Positions 25,628-34,438 of a stretch of 55,405 nt of DNA are shown here, piece by piece (the stretch's first letter is position 1; each line of letters starts with the position of its first letter). The translations under genes were made by a program, and so were the position numbers. Origin of the DNA: an uncultured Scytonema sp. Lineage in GTDB: Bacteria > Cyanobacteriota > Cyanobacteriia > Cyanobacteriales > Nostocaceae. The notes beneath the pieces are model-generated. The model was given only the letters and a program-made list of their open reading frames with translations. It did not search any database and was not told the origin of the DNA. The stretch covers positions 1-55,405 of the forward strand of contig CALMVQ010000092.1 in the NCBI GenBank assembly GCA_937873135.1, in the 5' to 3' direction.

Positions 25628-27145
25628 TCAAGCAGTTTTTGCAATATTACCTACCACAGTACGCACCTTCCATATCAGCATAGCGGCGGATGTAAATAAC
25701 ACACCGAGTAAAAGGTTGTCCAAACTGATACTCTTGCCGCTTTCATTGACCAAAACACTTTCTAGTATTAGAGAAGGTAATAATATCCCAAGTGGAAGCA
25801 ATAATCGATAAAAAGTTAACCTTTTTCTCGTCAAAGAAATGAGGAGCATCAAGCAAATACCCAGAGGAATAAACAAGAGTGCATAGTAATAAATTTTTTG
25901 CTCTTTGGTAATTAATTCTAGTAAATTCAAAGAATAAGAATTCTGTACTGTGTCCACGTAGACTCTGATAGTTGCTCCAGAATAAGTGAAAACTATGTGA
26001 TGAGGATTAGTATCTGCAAAAATTCTCGGAATATTCAGTTTTAAATCTGACCCGTTTGCTCCAGTAATTGGTGTTCGTAACCGCAATTCTAAGTCAGTTC
26101 GCTGCTGTCCTATAGTAAGGTTGCGATGAGTGGGATTGCCCGAAACAGAGATGATGCGTCCGGGACCCGTTTGGGATAGATCGGCGGTAGCAACAGTAGT
26201 ACTTATCGTAAATTGAGAGGTTTTTCGTATCCTTTTACTTAAGGAGGTAGCAGGAGTTGCCGTTTCCAGCCAATGAGTGGAACTCAAAGCAACTCCTTTC
26301 CCGTCTTGAACATCTGGTAGCTGCCCCCCCTGCGGCAAGAGTTCAGGAAGATTTTTAGTCTTATCCTGAAAACTTGTTGGACCTGTAAGTTGATAGGAAG
26401 CTACCAGAGAATTCTCGATTGTGTTCAAGTAATTTTTGCGAGAAAATAGTTGTAAAACTTCATTTTCCGAAATTGCCTTATCTGCAATATTAACTTCCGA
26501 AATATTCCCATGCCAAGCTCTATCACCTGTTTTTTCATTACCAAGAAGTAGCGGATAATTTAAACTCCAAGTACTCAAACTAGTTGCACTTAACCAGATG
26601 CTTGAGAGCAAAAATGATAAAACTATATATCCAATAATGAATAACATAATTTTGCTCACAGATTTGCTATAGCTACTATTCTCTATCCGCTTCAATATAT
26701 GTATAACACCATATGGTTTCCACAGAGAAAAACAGATTAAACCCACAAAACCACCTATAGTATTGTTCAAAATATCTGCAAGAGTGGAGGTTCTTGAAGG
26801 TACGAAAACTTGGATGAATTCAATGATTGTTGATAAACCAGCACTAAAAACTATCACTGTTATAAATCTGCTTACCTGTTTCATTCTTGTTTTTCGCAAG
26901 AGACCAGTAAGACCGAAACCTAAAGGTGCAAACAATAAAATATTGTCTATTTCATCAGTGGCAAAACTACTGTTATCAAAACTCTCAAAAATTGTTTGTA
27001 GTGAAAAGTTATCTGGTAATGTAAAATTAAAGGGATAAAGTGTGCCTATAAAGATGACTAAAATGCTAAAAAATGTTAGGGAAAGATAATTTATGAATAG
27101 TTTATTAAAGTTGGAGATTTGAGTAAAAATATGGTTTCGATTCAT
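25628..27145 (-). CDS. VanZ-family membrane protein with an inserted LamG-like domain
   Basis: A 505-residue protein. The N-terminal part is a VanZ domain: a first helix ending in GTLYPF, then DEIDNILLFAPLGFGLTGLL, and STIIEFIQVFVPSRTSTLADILNNTIGGFVG. After a fourth helix there is an extracytoplasmic concanavalin/LamG-like region (about 200-395; WHGNISEVNIADKAISENEV and HHIVFTYSGATIRVYVD). The C-terminal 100 residues again look VanZ-like (LLFIPLGICLML, LLPLGILLPSLILESVLV, SLDNLLLGVLFTSA), as if a second half-domain closes the structure. LamG suggests glycan binding outside the membrane, in keeping with the nearby exopolysaccharide genes. Function unknown. Confidence 0.82.
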   Translation of the reverse strand: MNRNHIFTQISNFNKLFINYLSLTFFSILVIFIGTLYPFNFTLPDNFSLQTIFESFDNSSFATDEIDNILLFAPLGFGLTGLLRKTRMKQVSRFITVIVFSAGLSTIIEFIQVFVPSRTSTLADILNNTIGGFVGLICFSLWKPYGVIHILKRIENSSYSKSVSKIMLFIIGYIVLSFLLSSIWLSATSLSTWSLNYPLLLGNEKTGDRAWHGNISEVNIADKAISENEVLQLFSRKNYLNTIENSLVASYQLTGPTSFQDKTKNLPELLPQGGQLPDVQDGKGVALSSTHWLETATPATSLSKRIRKTSQFTISTTVATADLSQTGPGRIISVSGNPTHRNLTIGQQRTDLELRLRTPITGANGSDLKLNIPRIFADTNPHHIVFTYSGATIRVYVDTVQNSYSLNLLELITKEQKIYYYALLFIPLGICLMLLISLTRKRLTFYRLLLPLGILLPSLILESVLVNESGKSISLDNLLLGVLFTSAAMLIWKVRTVVGNIAKTA

Positions 27146-27592
27146 AAGTTAATACATTACTAATATTATTGATATTTACATCACTGCTTTTTTAGTATGG
27201 TTTACTTATATGTAATAGTGGAAAAATAATGGTGAATCTTATGTAAAGATTTTATGAATGTAATCTTATACCAGTTCTATGTTTGCCATAAATCAGATCC
27301 CCGACTTCGTAAAAGTTGTCGGGGATCTTGTTTTTCACGAATGATTTAGGACTGCTATATCAGTAGCGCTTCATTAAGAGGACGTTTTAGAAGTGTCCGA
27401 TATTTGTAAGAAAGCTCACAAGAGTATGGCTAAGATTTGTAGATATTATCAGCATGATGTATCGCAAATGACGTGTAGTAAGGGCGAACAGCCGTTCGCC
27501 CCTACCTCTATCTGTTGTCAGAGAATTTATTACAGGTGAGGGCTGCATATTATGTGTTTATTAATACGCAATTATTAGTCTATTGATGGGTA
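27146..27592. other. Intergenic region upstream of the VanZ gene
   Basis: AT-rich leader of the VanZ gene (27146-27290), then the AGATCCCCGAC hairpin copy 2 (27295-27328), and a repeat gtaagggcgaacagccgttcgcccctac (27478-27506). No gene. Confidence 0.6.
27295..27328. repeat. AGATCCCCGAC hairpin, copy 2
   Basis: Identical in stem and loop to 22089-22122 (34 of 34 bases) and also similar just beyond (tcacgaat). Not placed at the end of a gene here, so it behaves as a mobile or interspersed hairpin. Confidence 0.85.
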
Positions 27593-27786
27593 ATATCATG
27601 TCCGGTAGCACAACCATAAGTCCTTTGAACCCCACCCCGCTTGTGGCTGACGCCAAAGCTCCCCTCCCCGCTTGCGTTCTCGGGGTTGGGGAGCCAGCAC
27701 GCATGAGGCGTTTTCCCGCCGTAGGTGAGGAGCGTGGTGGGGTGCAGTGTTTACGGAAATTATGGGTAAGTACCCGGACATGATAT
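27593..27786. mobile_element. MITE-like element with 15-16 bp terminal inverted repeats
   Basis: Left end ATATCATGTCCGGTA (27593-27607), right end TACCCGGACATGATAT (27771-27786); these are inverted copies with one inserted base. The 194-bp interior has no open gene and contains the GC-rich core cccctccccgcttgcg shared with 8354 and 55056. No transposase is present, so it would need one in trans. Confidence 0.7.
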
Positions 27787-28511
27787 AAAGGCGAGTGGAC
27801 ACAAGGGCGGACAAACACAGATAAAAAGTAAGTGTAATTATTTTGACCTTTTTTTGCAAGTGCAATACATCAAGGCGGCTAGACTCTATTTAAAATTTTG
27901 GTGCAAATATCAGGATTTTTGCCAGCACTTTACGTTTTTTTTAAAAAAGATGCTGCTATAATTATTTAGAACAAACTTACTCTTTTATGGAAGAGTAAAA
28001 ATACTTGTTCAACGTGTAAACCAACCTCGCGCATCATGATTCAAGTCAGAAGCGGAAGAAGCTGGCTACAAGAAAGCCGTCATAAAAATCGGGGCAGTGT
28101 TTACTTATTTGCGCCGATGGTAAATTTTAATGTCATGGCTGAAGTCGGTGATACTCCCCCTTGATGCGTCTGTCGTTGGTGGAAAGTTTTCGCAATTTGG
28201 TTGTTAATCAGTTCGGAATGATACTGAGCAGTGTCATCCTGGTTTTTAGCGGAATATGAATTATAACTGCATATATCTATTTCTTGAAGAATTTGCTGGT
28301 AAATAAATTTAGCATTCTTTGTAGATAAATGGATACAACAGCATTAACCAATAATGCTGTTTGATCGCTCTTTTCCATTTGACTTGTAGTTGCTGCTAAA
28401 AAATTCCTGTTCACAACCGAACAAATGCTCGAAAATACCGCAGAATCTACTTCTGTTTTGAAGCTGGGTTAAAGCAATGTCCGTATTCATATAAATTTGG
28501 AGCTATCAGGC
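27787..28511. other. Intergenic region upstream of the acyltransferase gene
   Basis: About 725 bp. It holds a TATAAT hexamer (27957-27962), an inverted repeat TTACTCTT/AAGAGTAA around 27978-27999, and a 42-codon frame (28036-28164). Otherwise featureless. Confidence 0.5.
28036..28164 (+). other. Possible small open reading frame, 42 codons
   Basis: Starts MIQVRSGRSWLQESRHKNRG, continues with SVYLFAPMVNFNVMAEVGDT and ends PP. It follows a TATAAT box and an inverted repeat. There is no good ribosome binding site and I know no homologue. It could be a leader peptide or chance. Confidence 0.25.
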
Positions 28512-29219
28512 ATGAATACTGAAAAGTCAATTTTTCAATTAATGCGAGTTTACTGGAAAGAATACCTGTTGACTGGTATTCTGGGGGGTTTGCCCAGTCC
28601 AATTGGTAAAGTTTTACGAAATTTCCTTTATCGCCCGATTTTTAGTCAAGTTGGAAAATCAGTTTATATCCAACCTAACGTCCGCTTTATCGGTACGGAC
28701 AAGATTGGGATTGGAGATTATGTCCGCATATACAGCGGCACTTATATTAGTAATAAGGGTAGCAAAATTCGCTTTGAAAACAACGTATCTATTGACCACG
28801 GTGTAGACATTAGAGCCTACGATAAAGAAGGAGGTCATATCACTATTGATGAGCATACATATGTCGGACCTTATGTCTGTATGGCCGGTCCCGGTTTCAT
28901 TAAGATTGGTAAAGATTGTATGGTTGCTTCGCACTCATCACTCTACGCCAACAATCACATCTTTGCAGATCCAGAACGCCCATTTCGAGAACAGGGTGTT
29001 AGTAGTGAAGGAATTGTGATTGAGGATGACTGTTGGCTGGGAACTGGAGTGAGAGTATTAGATGGAGTTACCATTGGAAAGGGAAGTGTCATTGGTGCAG
29101 GTTCGGTTGTCACTAAAGATATTCCCCCCTATTCAGTTGCTGTAGGTGTACCTGCACGAGTTATTAAAAGTCGTAAAGTGAAAAAGTCAGGGCTGATGCA
29201 AGTGTCAGGGGCGATTTGA
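28512..29219 (+). CDS. Hexapeptide-repeat (left-handed beta-helix) acyltransferase
   Basis: A 235-residue O-acyltransferase of the WcaF/NodL/serine-acetyltransferase type, which transfers acetyl or similar groups to sugars. The hexapeptide repeats are seen from about residue 58 (IGTDKIGIGDYVRIYSGTYI) to VTIGKGSVIGAGSVVTKDIP, followed by the typical SVAVGVPARVI end. HSSLYANNH holds the likely catalytic histidine. The ATG at 28512 is chosen because GGAG lies eight bases upstream; a TTG at 28497 overlaps that site. It is divergent from the polysaccharide gene series and probably decorates the polymer or a cell-surface glycan. Confidence 0.9.
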   Translation: MNTEKSIFQLMRVYWKEYLLTGILGGLPSPIGKVLRNFLYRPIFSQVGKSVYIQPNVRFIGTDKIGIGDYVRIYSGTYISNKGSKIRFENNVSIDHGVDIRAYDKEGGHITIDEHTYVGPYVCMAGPGFIKIGKDCMVASHSSLYANNHIFADPERPFREQGVSSEGIVIEDDCWLGTGVRVLDGVTIGKGSVIGAGSVVTKDIPPYSVAVGVPARVIKSRKVKKSGLMQVSGAI

Positions 29220-29589
29220 TCGTATACGTAATTGGGAAAAAAGGTACTAGTACAACAAGGCAAAAGTAAAAAGTAAAAAGTAAAAAGAAAGAACACTTAT
29301 TCTGTAAGCTTTTTATCTGTTTCAGATGGGTGGTTTATTTCCGCCGCTTTGTACTAGTACAACAAGGCAAAAGTAAAAATAAAGAACACCTCCGCATATA
29401 AGCTTTTTACCTCTTTTAGATAGGTGGTTTCTTTCAGCCACTGTGTACTAGTACTTCTACGCGGAATTAAAAATTAAAAAAGCTTGAATTGTAGGCAATA
29501 AGCAATTCCAAATGGTAGCTTTATTTCCGCCACCGGATATTAGTAATTTTTCTTTGTTCCTATTATTCATTCCCTATTTCATACTTACT
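29220..29589. other. Intergenic region between acyltransferase and sugar transferase
   Basis: 370 bp between convergent genes; almost wholly occupied by the GTACTAGTAC tandem units and an AT-rich tail. No gene. Confidence 0.6.
29244..29454. repeat. Tandem units bounded by the palindrome GTACTAGTAC
   Basis: The 10-bp palindrome GTACTAGTAC occurs at 29244-29253, 29351-29360 and 29445-29454. Between the first two and the second two lie similar ~100-bp units (acaacaaggcaaaagtaaaa..., then aagctttttac/tctg..., aggtggttt...), so this is an imperfect tandem duplication. The first unit carries three extra aaaaagt heptamers. Confidence 0.85.
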
Positions 29590-31017
29590 TTAGTAAGCAC
29601 CTGTCTTTTGTATGACAACTTTTACAGTTTTCAGCAAAATATTCACATCTAGCCACAGCGACCAATTTTCGATATATTTAAGATCTAATTTCACTGCATC
29701 TTCAAAGTTCTTAATATTTGAACGACCGGAAACTTGCCACAATCCAGTGATTCCAGGCAGAACTTCTTGGCGGATAAAATGCGTTGAGTGGAACTTTTCG
29801 ACATCTCGGATAGGGAGAGGACGCGGACCGACTAAACTCATTTCTCCAAGTACAACATTAAACAGTTGCGGTAATTCATCTAAACTGTAGCGGCGTAGAA
29901 ATTTACCGACTTTTGTGATGCGAGGGTCATTTTTAAGTTTAAACAAAACACCATCCTTAACTTCATTTCTTGCTTCTAAAGATTTTTGTAAATTTTCGGC
30001 ATTAATCACCATAGTCCGAAATTTCCAAATTTTGAACTTTTTAGAATGCAGACCAATTCTTTCTTGTTTGAAAAAGACTCCTCCAGGAGAGTCAAGCTTA
30101 ATCAGTAGAGCAATCAAAAAATAAAGGGGAGAGAATACGAGCAGTAAGATAATAGAAGCACAAAGGTCAAAACACCGCTTTATCCAAAAATCTGTGCCAG
30201 CGATAATTGGTGCTGGAATTGAGAGACAAGGAACTTCGCCAATCATCCAAGACACGGATTTAGGATAGCGAAGTATGTTCTGTGTTGGTAGAATTCTTAG
30301 AGTAATACCAGCTGTATGGAAACACCAGCAAACATAGAGACGATTTTTGATAGAATTCCAAGAAACAAATACTTCTACAATACCATGTTGATGAAGATAT
30401 TCCAACGTTTCGTCTCGGTTGGCTCTGTCAAGACAGTGAGAGTAGTCTATTCCCTGTATGGTGTAGCAATTTTCTTGTTGTATTAACCGAATGTGTTCGT
30501 CTTTTTCTTTTACCTCTGTAATGAGAAAAGCGGGATAACGGATTGCTCCTTTTTTGCGAAGAAATCTAGTGACAACATCAAATATTAGGCGTTCTGTACA
30601 GACAAATGATACAGACAAAAACCAAAAAATGAGAAAGATCGAGCGAGAAACGTAGTGATTTGGTTCGTAAAGAAAAGCAATCAGTAGTAAGAAAAGTTCG
30701 GAGAGCGAGACGGCTTTGAATATAGCTGGATAGTTCCGACGATGAATACCGGCTTGATATATTCCTTGGGAAGCTATCATCCCGATTTCAACTATAAGCG
30801 TGAGCAGCAGAAAAGATGTTTTTTCTGTCCAAGGAGACTCTAATGGAGTGCCATAAAATACTGCCAGCTTCCATGCCAAGCTCAGAGCAATAACATCAAG
30901 AAAAATCAGTATTACTAACCGCAGTAACTTTATAGCTAATCCTCTCTGTATCGTTGTGCCTTTCGCTGATCTTAAGTCAGGTTTGAGACTTACTACAGGT
31001 ATTGTTCTGGAAGCCAC
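29590..31017 (-). CDS. Exopolysaccharide polyprenyl glycosylphosphotransferase (initiating sugar transferase)
   Basis: Transfers a sugar-1-phosphate to undecaprenyl phosphate at the inner membrane and so starts the repeat unit. The 475-residue protein has four to five N-terminal helices (30-145), a soluble middle part, a further helix (KRCFDLCASIILLLVFSPLY) and the catalytic bacterial sugar transferase domain with KIWKFRTM, RITKVGKFLRRYSLDELPQL and SLVGPRP, ending GLWQVSGRS and LDVNILLKT. This is the WbaP/WcaJ-type layout. It is the last gene of the minus-strand polysaccharide series, 48 bp after the GH10 gene. Confidence 0.95.
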   Translation of the reverse strand: MASRTIPVVSLKPDLRSAKGTTIQRGLAIKLLRLVILIFLDVIALSLAWKLAVFYGTPLESPWTEKTSFLLLTLIVEIGMIASQGIYQAGIHRRNYPAIFKAVSLSELFLLLIAFLYEPNHYVSRSIFLIFWFLSVSFVCTERLIFDVVTRFLRKKGAIRYPAFLITEVKEKDEHIRLIQQENCYTIQGIDYSHCLDRANRDETLEYLHQHGIVEVFVSWNSIKNRLYVCWCFHTAGITLRILPTQNILRYPKSVSWMIGEVPCLSIPAPIIAGTDFWIKRCFDLCASIILLLVFSPLYFLIALLIKLDSPGGVFFKQERIGLHSKKFKIWKFRTMVINAENLQKSLEARNEVKDGVLFKLKNDPRITKVGKFLRRYSLDELPQLFNVVLGEMSLVGPRPLPIRDVEKFHSTHFIRQEVLPGITGLWQVSGRSNIKNFEDAVKLDLKYIENWSLWLDVNILLKTVKVVIQKTGAY

Positions 31018-31065
31018 TATTTCTATTCCTCATTTATAATGTTATGCTCACTGAATAGCTAATTG

Positions 31066-32223
31066 CTAACGTTTTGAAGCGCGATCAAACGCTCTGGCCA
31101 TAGCATTCCATGCCAACTTGGGTTTGAAGTTAGAGTCGAGTGGTAAGGGACGCACGGGTTTACCATCAGGACGGGCATTATACTTTGAGTTCCAGGTGTA
31201 GCGATCGCTCAATCCCCAAGTGAGTACCGCAATGACAGCTTTCTCATCCAGCACGACAGAAAGATAGTCTTCAAAGATACCGGCAATGATGCGATCGCGA
31301 ACAACAGGAGATAAAGGTAATTTTTGGTCTATCACATCTAACTCGGTAATCAGAATTTTTAGACCCAAACTAGCAACATCAGCGAGAAACTTTCGTAGTT
31401 TTTTCGGATTGAAACGGGTTTCATCTCCTAACAAGTGAGATTCAATCCCAAGAGCATGAATCGGAGTTCCTTTAGATTTCAACCGCTCTAACAGTTTCAG
31501 AACAGTAGTTCTTTTAGCTTCATCTTTAGGGGTATCATACTCTAGCATGGCATCATTGTATACTAGTAATGCTTTAGGGTCAGCTTCAGCAGCAACCCGA
31601 TAAGCAAGCTCAATGTAGTCTGGACCTAAAAAATTCAGCCAGGGTGAGTATTGTAAGCCATCAGATCGCCCGTAATCTGGTTCGATTCCCTCGTTAACTA
31701 CATCCCAAGAGTGTATTTGACCAGCATAGTGTTTAGTCACAGTTGTAATATGTTCCACCAGAAATTTTTCAGCATTCTGGTGGTTAACTATCTCGTTAAA
31801 CCACTCAGGTAGAGCCTGATACCAGACTAAGTTGTGTCCTCGAAAAAGCATCCCATTTTGCTGAGCAAACTTAGCTAACCAATCTGCTTTAGTAAAGTCA
31901 AACTTATTTGGAGACGGGCGCAACGCAACCCACTTGAGTTCCCCTTCCGGTACTAAAATCCTGCACTCTTGTGCAAAGCGAGTTGCAAAAGTCGGATCAG
32001 AGGAGAGTCTATCTGCACCACCTGCTGCCCCATAAATCAATCCTTTAGTCTCAGCACGCTTTCCTAAAGTCGCTTTGCCAACAACTTTAAAGTTTCTTTG
32101 TAGATTGTCAAGTGATCGCTTGTGGTGTTGATATCCAGTAGCTGTAGCAATAGTTCCTACGCCTGTGAGACTGCCTAAACCCAGCCATAAAGCACGTCGC
32201 CTACTCACTAATCTATTAAGCAT
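31066..32223 (-). CDS. GH10 family glycanase (endo-1,4-beta-xylanase-like)
   Basis: A 385-residue retaining glycoside hydrolase. The acid/base Glu178 in WDVVNEG and the nucleophile Glu294 in ITELDV are both in the canonical GH10 context, with FRGHNLVWYQALPEWF and WGLSDRYTW also typical. The N-terminus (SRRRALWLGLGSLTGVG) looks like a twin-arginine or lipoprotein-type export signal, so the enzyme is probably periplasmic. The ATG at 32223 overlaps the WecB/TagA gene by 8 bp (ATGCTTAA), so it is translated together with a glycan synthesis enzyme. The polymer may therefore contain a beta-1,4-linked backbone that this enzyme trims or cuts; the substrate is an inference. Confidence 0.92.
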   Translation of the reverse strand: MLNRLVSRRRALWLGLGSLTGVGTIATATGYQHHKRSLDNLQRNFKVVGKATLGKRAETKGLIYGAAGGADRLSSDPTFATRFAQECRILVPEGELKWVALRPSPNKFDFTKADWLAKFAQQNGMLFRGHNLVWYQALPEWFNEIVNHQNAEKFLVEHITTVTKHYAGQIHSWDVVNEGIEPDYGRSDGLQYSPWLNFLGPDYIELAYRVAAEADPKALLVYNDAMLEYDTPKDEAKRTTVLKLLERLKSKGTPIHALGIESHLLGDETRFNPKKLRKFLADVASLGLKILITELDVIDQKLPLSPVVRDRIIAGIFEDYLSVVLDEKAVIAVLTWGLSDRYTWNSKYNARPDGKPVRPLPLDSNFKPKLAWNAMARAFDRASKR

Positions 32224-32962
32224 TGAGTATTTCCCGTATAAATAGTCCAGCGACAAACCAAGGCTCTACTAAGTAACGCCTCCAGAGTCTTTTTGGCTCA
32301 CTAAACAAGCGATACAACCATTCCAAGCCCATCTTTCCCATCCATCGAGGTGGAGTGGGAATAGCTCCCGCAACATAGTCCATACAGGCTCCACTCGGTA
32401 GAATGGCATGAGCATGAATCTGCTCCAAGTTGTCTAAAATCCAATACTCTTGGCGTGGCATACCCATTCCCACCATCAAGATATGAGGTTGATAAGCGTT
32501 AATTTCTGCTAGAGTGGCACGGTTTTCTTGGCTACTATTGATATAGCCATGAGCTGTCTTAATCTGTAAACCTACAAACTTTCGCCGGAGAATGCTTGCT
32601 CCGCGTTCCGCCACTCCTGGGTTAGATCCTAAGTAGAACACGCGCCAGCCTTTCTGGGCAGCTTCAGACATCAAAGGCCATACCCAGTCAGCATAAGTGA
32701 CTCGTTGCTCTCGCTTCAGTGGAAACGAGAGCAATTTCCCTATGAGTACCAAAGGCATACCATCTATATGTGCATAGTCTGCTTTGGCATAAAAGAGTCG
32801 CATTTTGAGGTCGTGATGGTAAAGATAAAGGCTGTGCAAGTTGTGATTGGCAACAATCCTCTTTTTCTTTTGTTCGATAGATTCTGCGATTAACGAATTC
32901 AGTTGAGGAATGGAAAATGCATCAACTTGAACACCAAGAAATTTGTAGGGCGATCGCGTCAT
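32216..32962 (-). CDS. WecB/TagA/CpsF-family glycosyltransferase (GT26)
   Basis: Adds a sugar (often N-acetylmannosaminuronate or a related residue) to the lipid-linked primer. The 248-residue protein shows KRIVANHNLHSLY, DYAHIDGMPLV, VFYLGSNPGVAE, MVGMGMPRQEYWI and PSGACMDYVAGAIPTPPRW, the family signatures in order. The C-terminal helix (LWRRYLVEPWFVAGLFIREI) associates with the membrane. Start at ATG 32962; upstream gap to the next gene is 105 bp. Overlaps the GH10 start. Confidence 0.94.
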   Translation of the reverse strand: MTRSPYKFLGVQVDAFSIPQLNSLIAESIEQKKKRIVANHNLHSLYLYHHDLKMRLFYAKADYAHIDGMPLVLIGKLLSFPLKREQRVTYADWVWPLMSEAAQKGWRVFYLGSNPGVAERGASILRRKFVGLQIKTAHGYINSSQENRATLAEINAYQPHILMVGMGMPRQEYWILDNLEQIHAHAILPSGACMDYVAGAIPTPPRWMGKMGLEWLYRLFSEPKRLWRRYLVEPWFVAGLFIREILNA

Positions 32963-33067
32963 AGATAGTACTTGCCATAAATTTGGGATTTAGTAAATTG
33001 GCAAAGAAATTTCTTGCCAAAAGGTGTAGATGCTAAGTGAAAAAACTTAGAAAGTGCTGCGTTTTGT

Positions 33068-34282
33068 CTACCGCTCGAGAGTTGCCTTTATAGATGAGCG
33101 TTGTTTCAAAATCTGCTCAACACCTTCAACTAAAACCTGAACTCTAGCTTGCCAACTGTGATGAGTTTCTATCTCTTGGCGAGCCAAGTATCCCATCTCA
33201 GGTAACAAGCTTCTGTGATCAAATGCTTCAACTAAAGCGCGTTTGAGATCGTCTTTGTCACCAGAACGAAATAAAAAACCTGTTTTTCCTTCACAAACCA
33301 ACCGTTGAGCATCCTCAAAAGCTGAAGCTACGACTGGCTTTGCCATCGCCATATATTCGTAGAGTTTCATCGGTGAAAGATACATTTTTCCCATTTGTAG
33401 CGGAACCTGTCCGGAGTAACCTACGTCAAATCCAGATATATACTGCGGCACATCTGACCAAGGAACTTGACCGATAAAAGCGACATAACTAGAAAGACCT
33501 AGTTGCTGAGCATGGTTTTTCCAGATATCTTTCATTGAGCCATCCCCTACCACGACGAGTGATAAATCCAGCCCTTGATCTCTTAATTCCGACAAAGCGT
33601 CAAGCAATAGATCCAACCCAGCCCAGGCATATAAACTGCCAACAAACCCGACTGTAAAACCTGTAAATATTCGCTCTTGCTGATGGCGCTTGGGGTCAAT
33701 AAAGTCAGTATCTACTGCATTTGGGACTAAAACTATTTTTTCAGGAGGGATGCTAAAATCGCGAACCAAAATTTCCTTCAAAGTTTCGCTCACGCAGGCT
33801 AAAACATCACACGAGCGATATGCTGAAATCTCCAACCATCGAGCTAAGCCATCTAATACTAAAGCTTTACGTTCGGCTTTAGCTTCATAGAACAGCAGTG
33901 CTTCAGTTTGTAAAATCCACGGTATTCCACGCTGTTTGAAAATCCAGCCGAGACATTGGAGGGTTGCAGTGTACTCATAAACCCAATCCACTTGATGACC
34001 GAGTTCTCGCCAACTTCTCCATGTATTGATAACACCAAGTCCCAAACGCACTAAGTCCACTGCTAGCGTGCGGAAAAATCCACTGCTGATTGCTTTCCCA
34101 GAACCCTTTGCAGACCATTTTTTAGGAGTTCGATCTCCCACGATAAAAGGCTTAACTTCCCAATTTAGTGATTCAAAACCCTTTACCAAGCCCAAAATAC
34201 GGGAGCGAGGACCAGACATTTCTGCATCAGGACGAGTTGAGATGCGTGGTGCTCCTGCTAGAAAACCAAGCTGCCGATCCAT
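33068..34282 (-). CDS. Glycosyltransferase family 4
   Basis: A 404-residue retaining GT-B enzyme that adds a sugar to the growing repeat unit. It shows the family pattern: an N-terminal acceptor domain starting FLAGAPRISTRPDAEMSGP, the second Rossmann domain with FTGFTVGFVGSLYAWAGLD, and the sugar-nucleotide site SPMKLYEYMAMAKPVVAS (the EX7E-like region). It is preceded by a hairpin terminator for the upstream gene, so it may be transcribed from its own promoter. Donor and acceptor are unknown. Confidence 0.92.
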   Translation of the reverse strand: MDRQLGFLAGAPRISTRPDAEMSGPRSRILGLVKGFESLNWEVKPFIVGDRTPKKWSAKGSGKAISSGFFRTLAVDLVRLGLGVINTWRSWRELGHQVDWVYEYTATLQCLGWIFKQRGIPWILQTEALLFYEAKAERKALVLDGLARWLEISAYRSCDVLACVSETLKEILVRDFSIPPEKIVLVPNAVDTDFIDPKRHQQERIFTGFTVGFVGSLYAWAGLDLLLDALSELRDQGLDLSLVVVGDGSMKDIWKNHAQQLGLSSYVAFIGQVPWSDVPQYISGFDVGYSGQVPLQMGKMYLSPMKLYEYMAMAKPVVASAFEDAQRLVCEGKTGFLFRSGDKDDLKRALVEAFDHRSLLPEMGYLARQEIETHHSWQARVQVLVEGVEQILKQRSSIKATLER

Positions 34283-34378
34283 CTAACTACTCCTGCCTTT
34301 GATATTAAGCATATGCGCCTTCAATATATGTACTTTTTTTAAGCATTCAGCTATCAGCAAATCCATAAAGCAATAAAA

Positions 34379-34407
34379 AAACCAGGTTTCTTGGAGAAAC
34401 CTGGTTT
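34379..34407 (-). terminator. Hairpin terminator inside the polysaccharide gene series
   Basis: AAACCAGGTTTCT (34379-34391) and AGAAACCTGGTTT (34395-34407) form a perfect 13-bp stem with a 3-base loop. Read on the minus strand it is followed by TTTTTTATTG. It stands directly after the 34439-35419 gene. Confidence 0.85.
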
Positions 34408-34438
34408 CTGGGTTGATACTTCACTGAACAGTTTTGAA

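Noticed and set aside
27561-27865. Overlapping frames within 27560-27870
   Set aside because: They translate the MITE-like element and its GC hairpin; no conserved-looking protein.
31670-31700. tRNA T-arm-like GGTTCGATTCC
   Set aside because: It lies within the GH10 coding region and the surrounding bases do not form a cloverleaf. No tRNA was found anywhere in the window.
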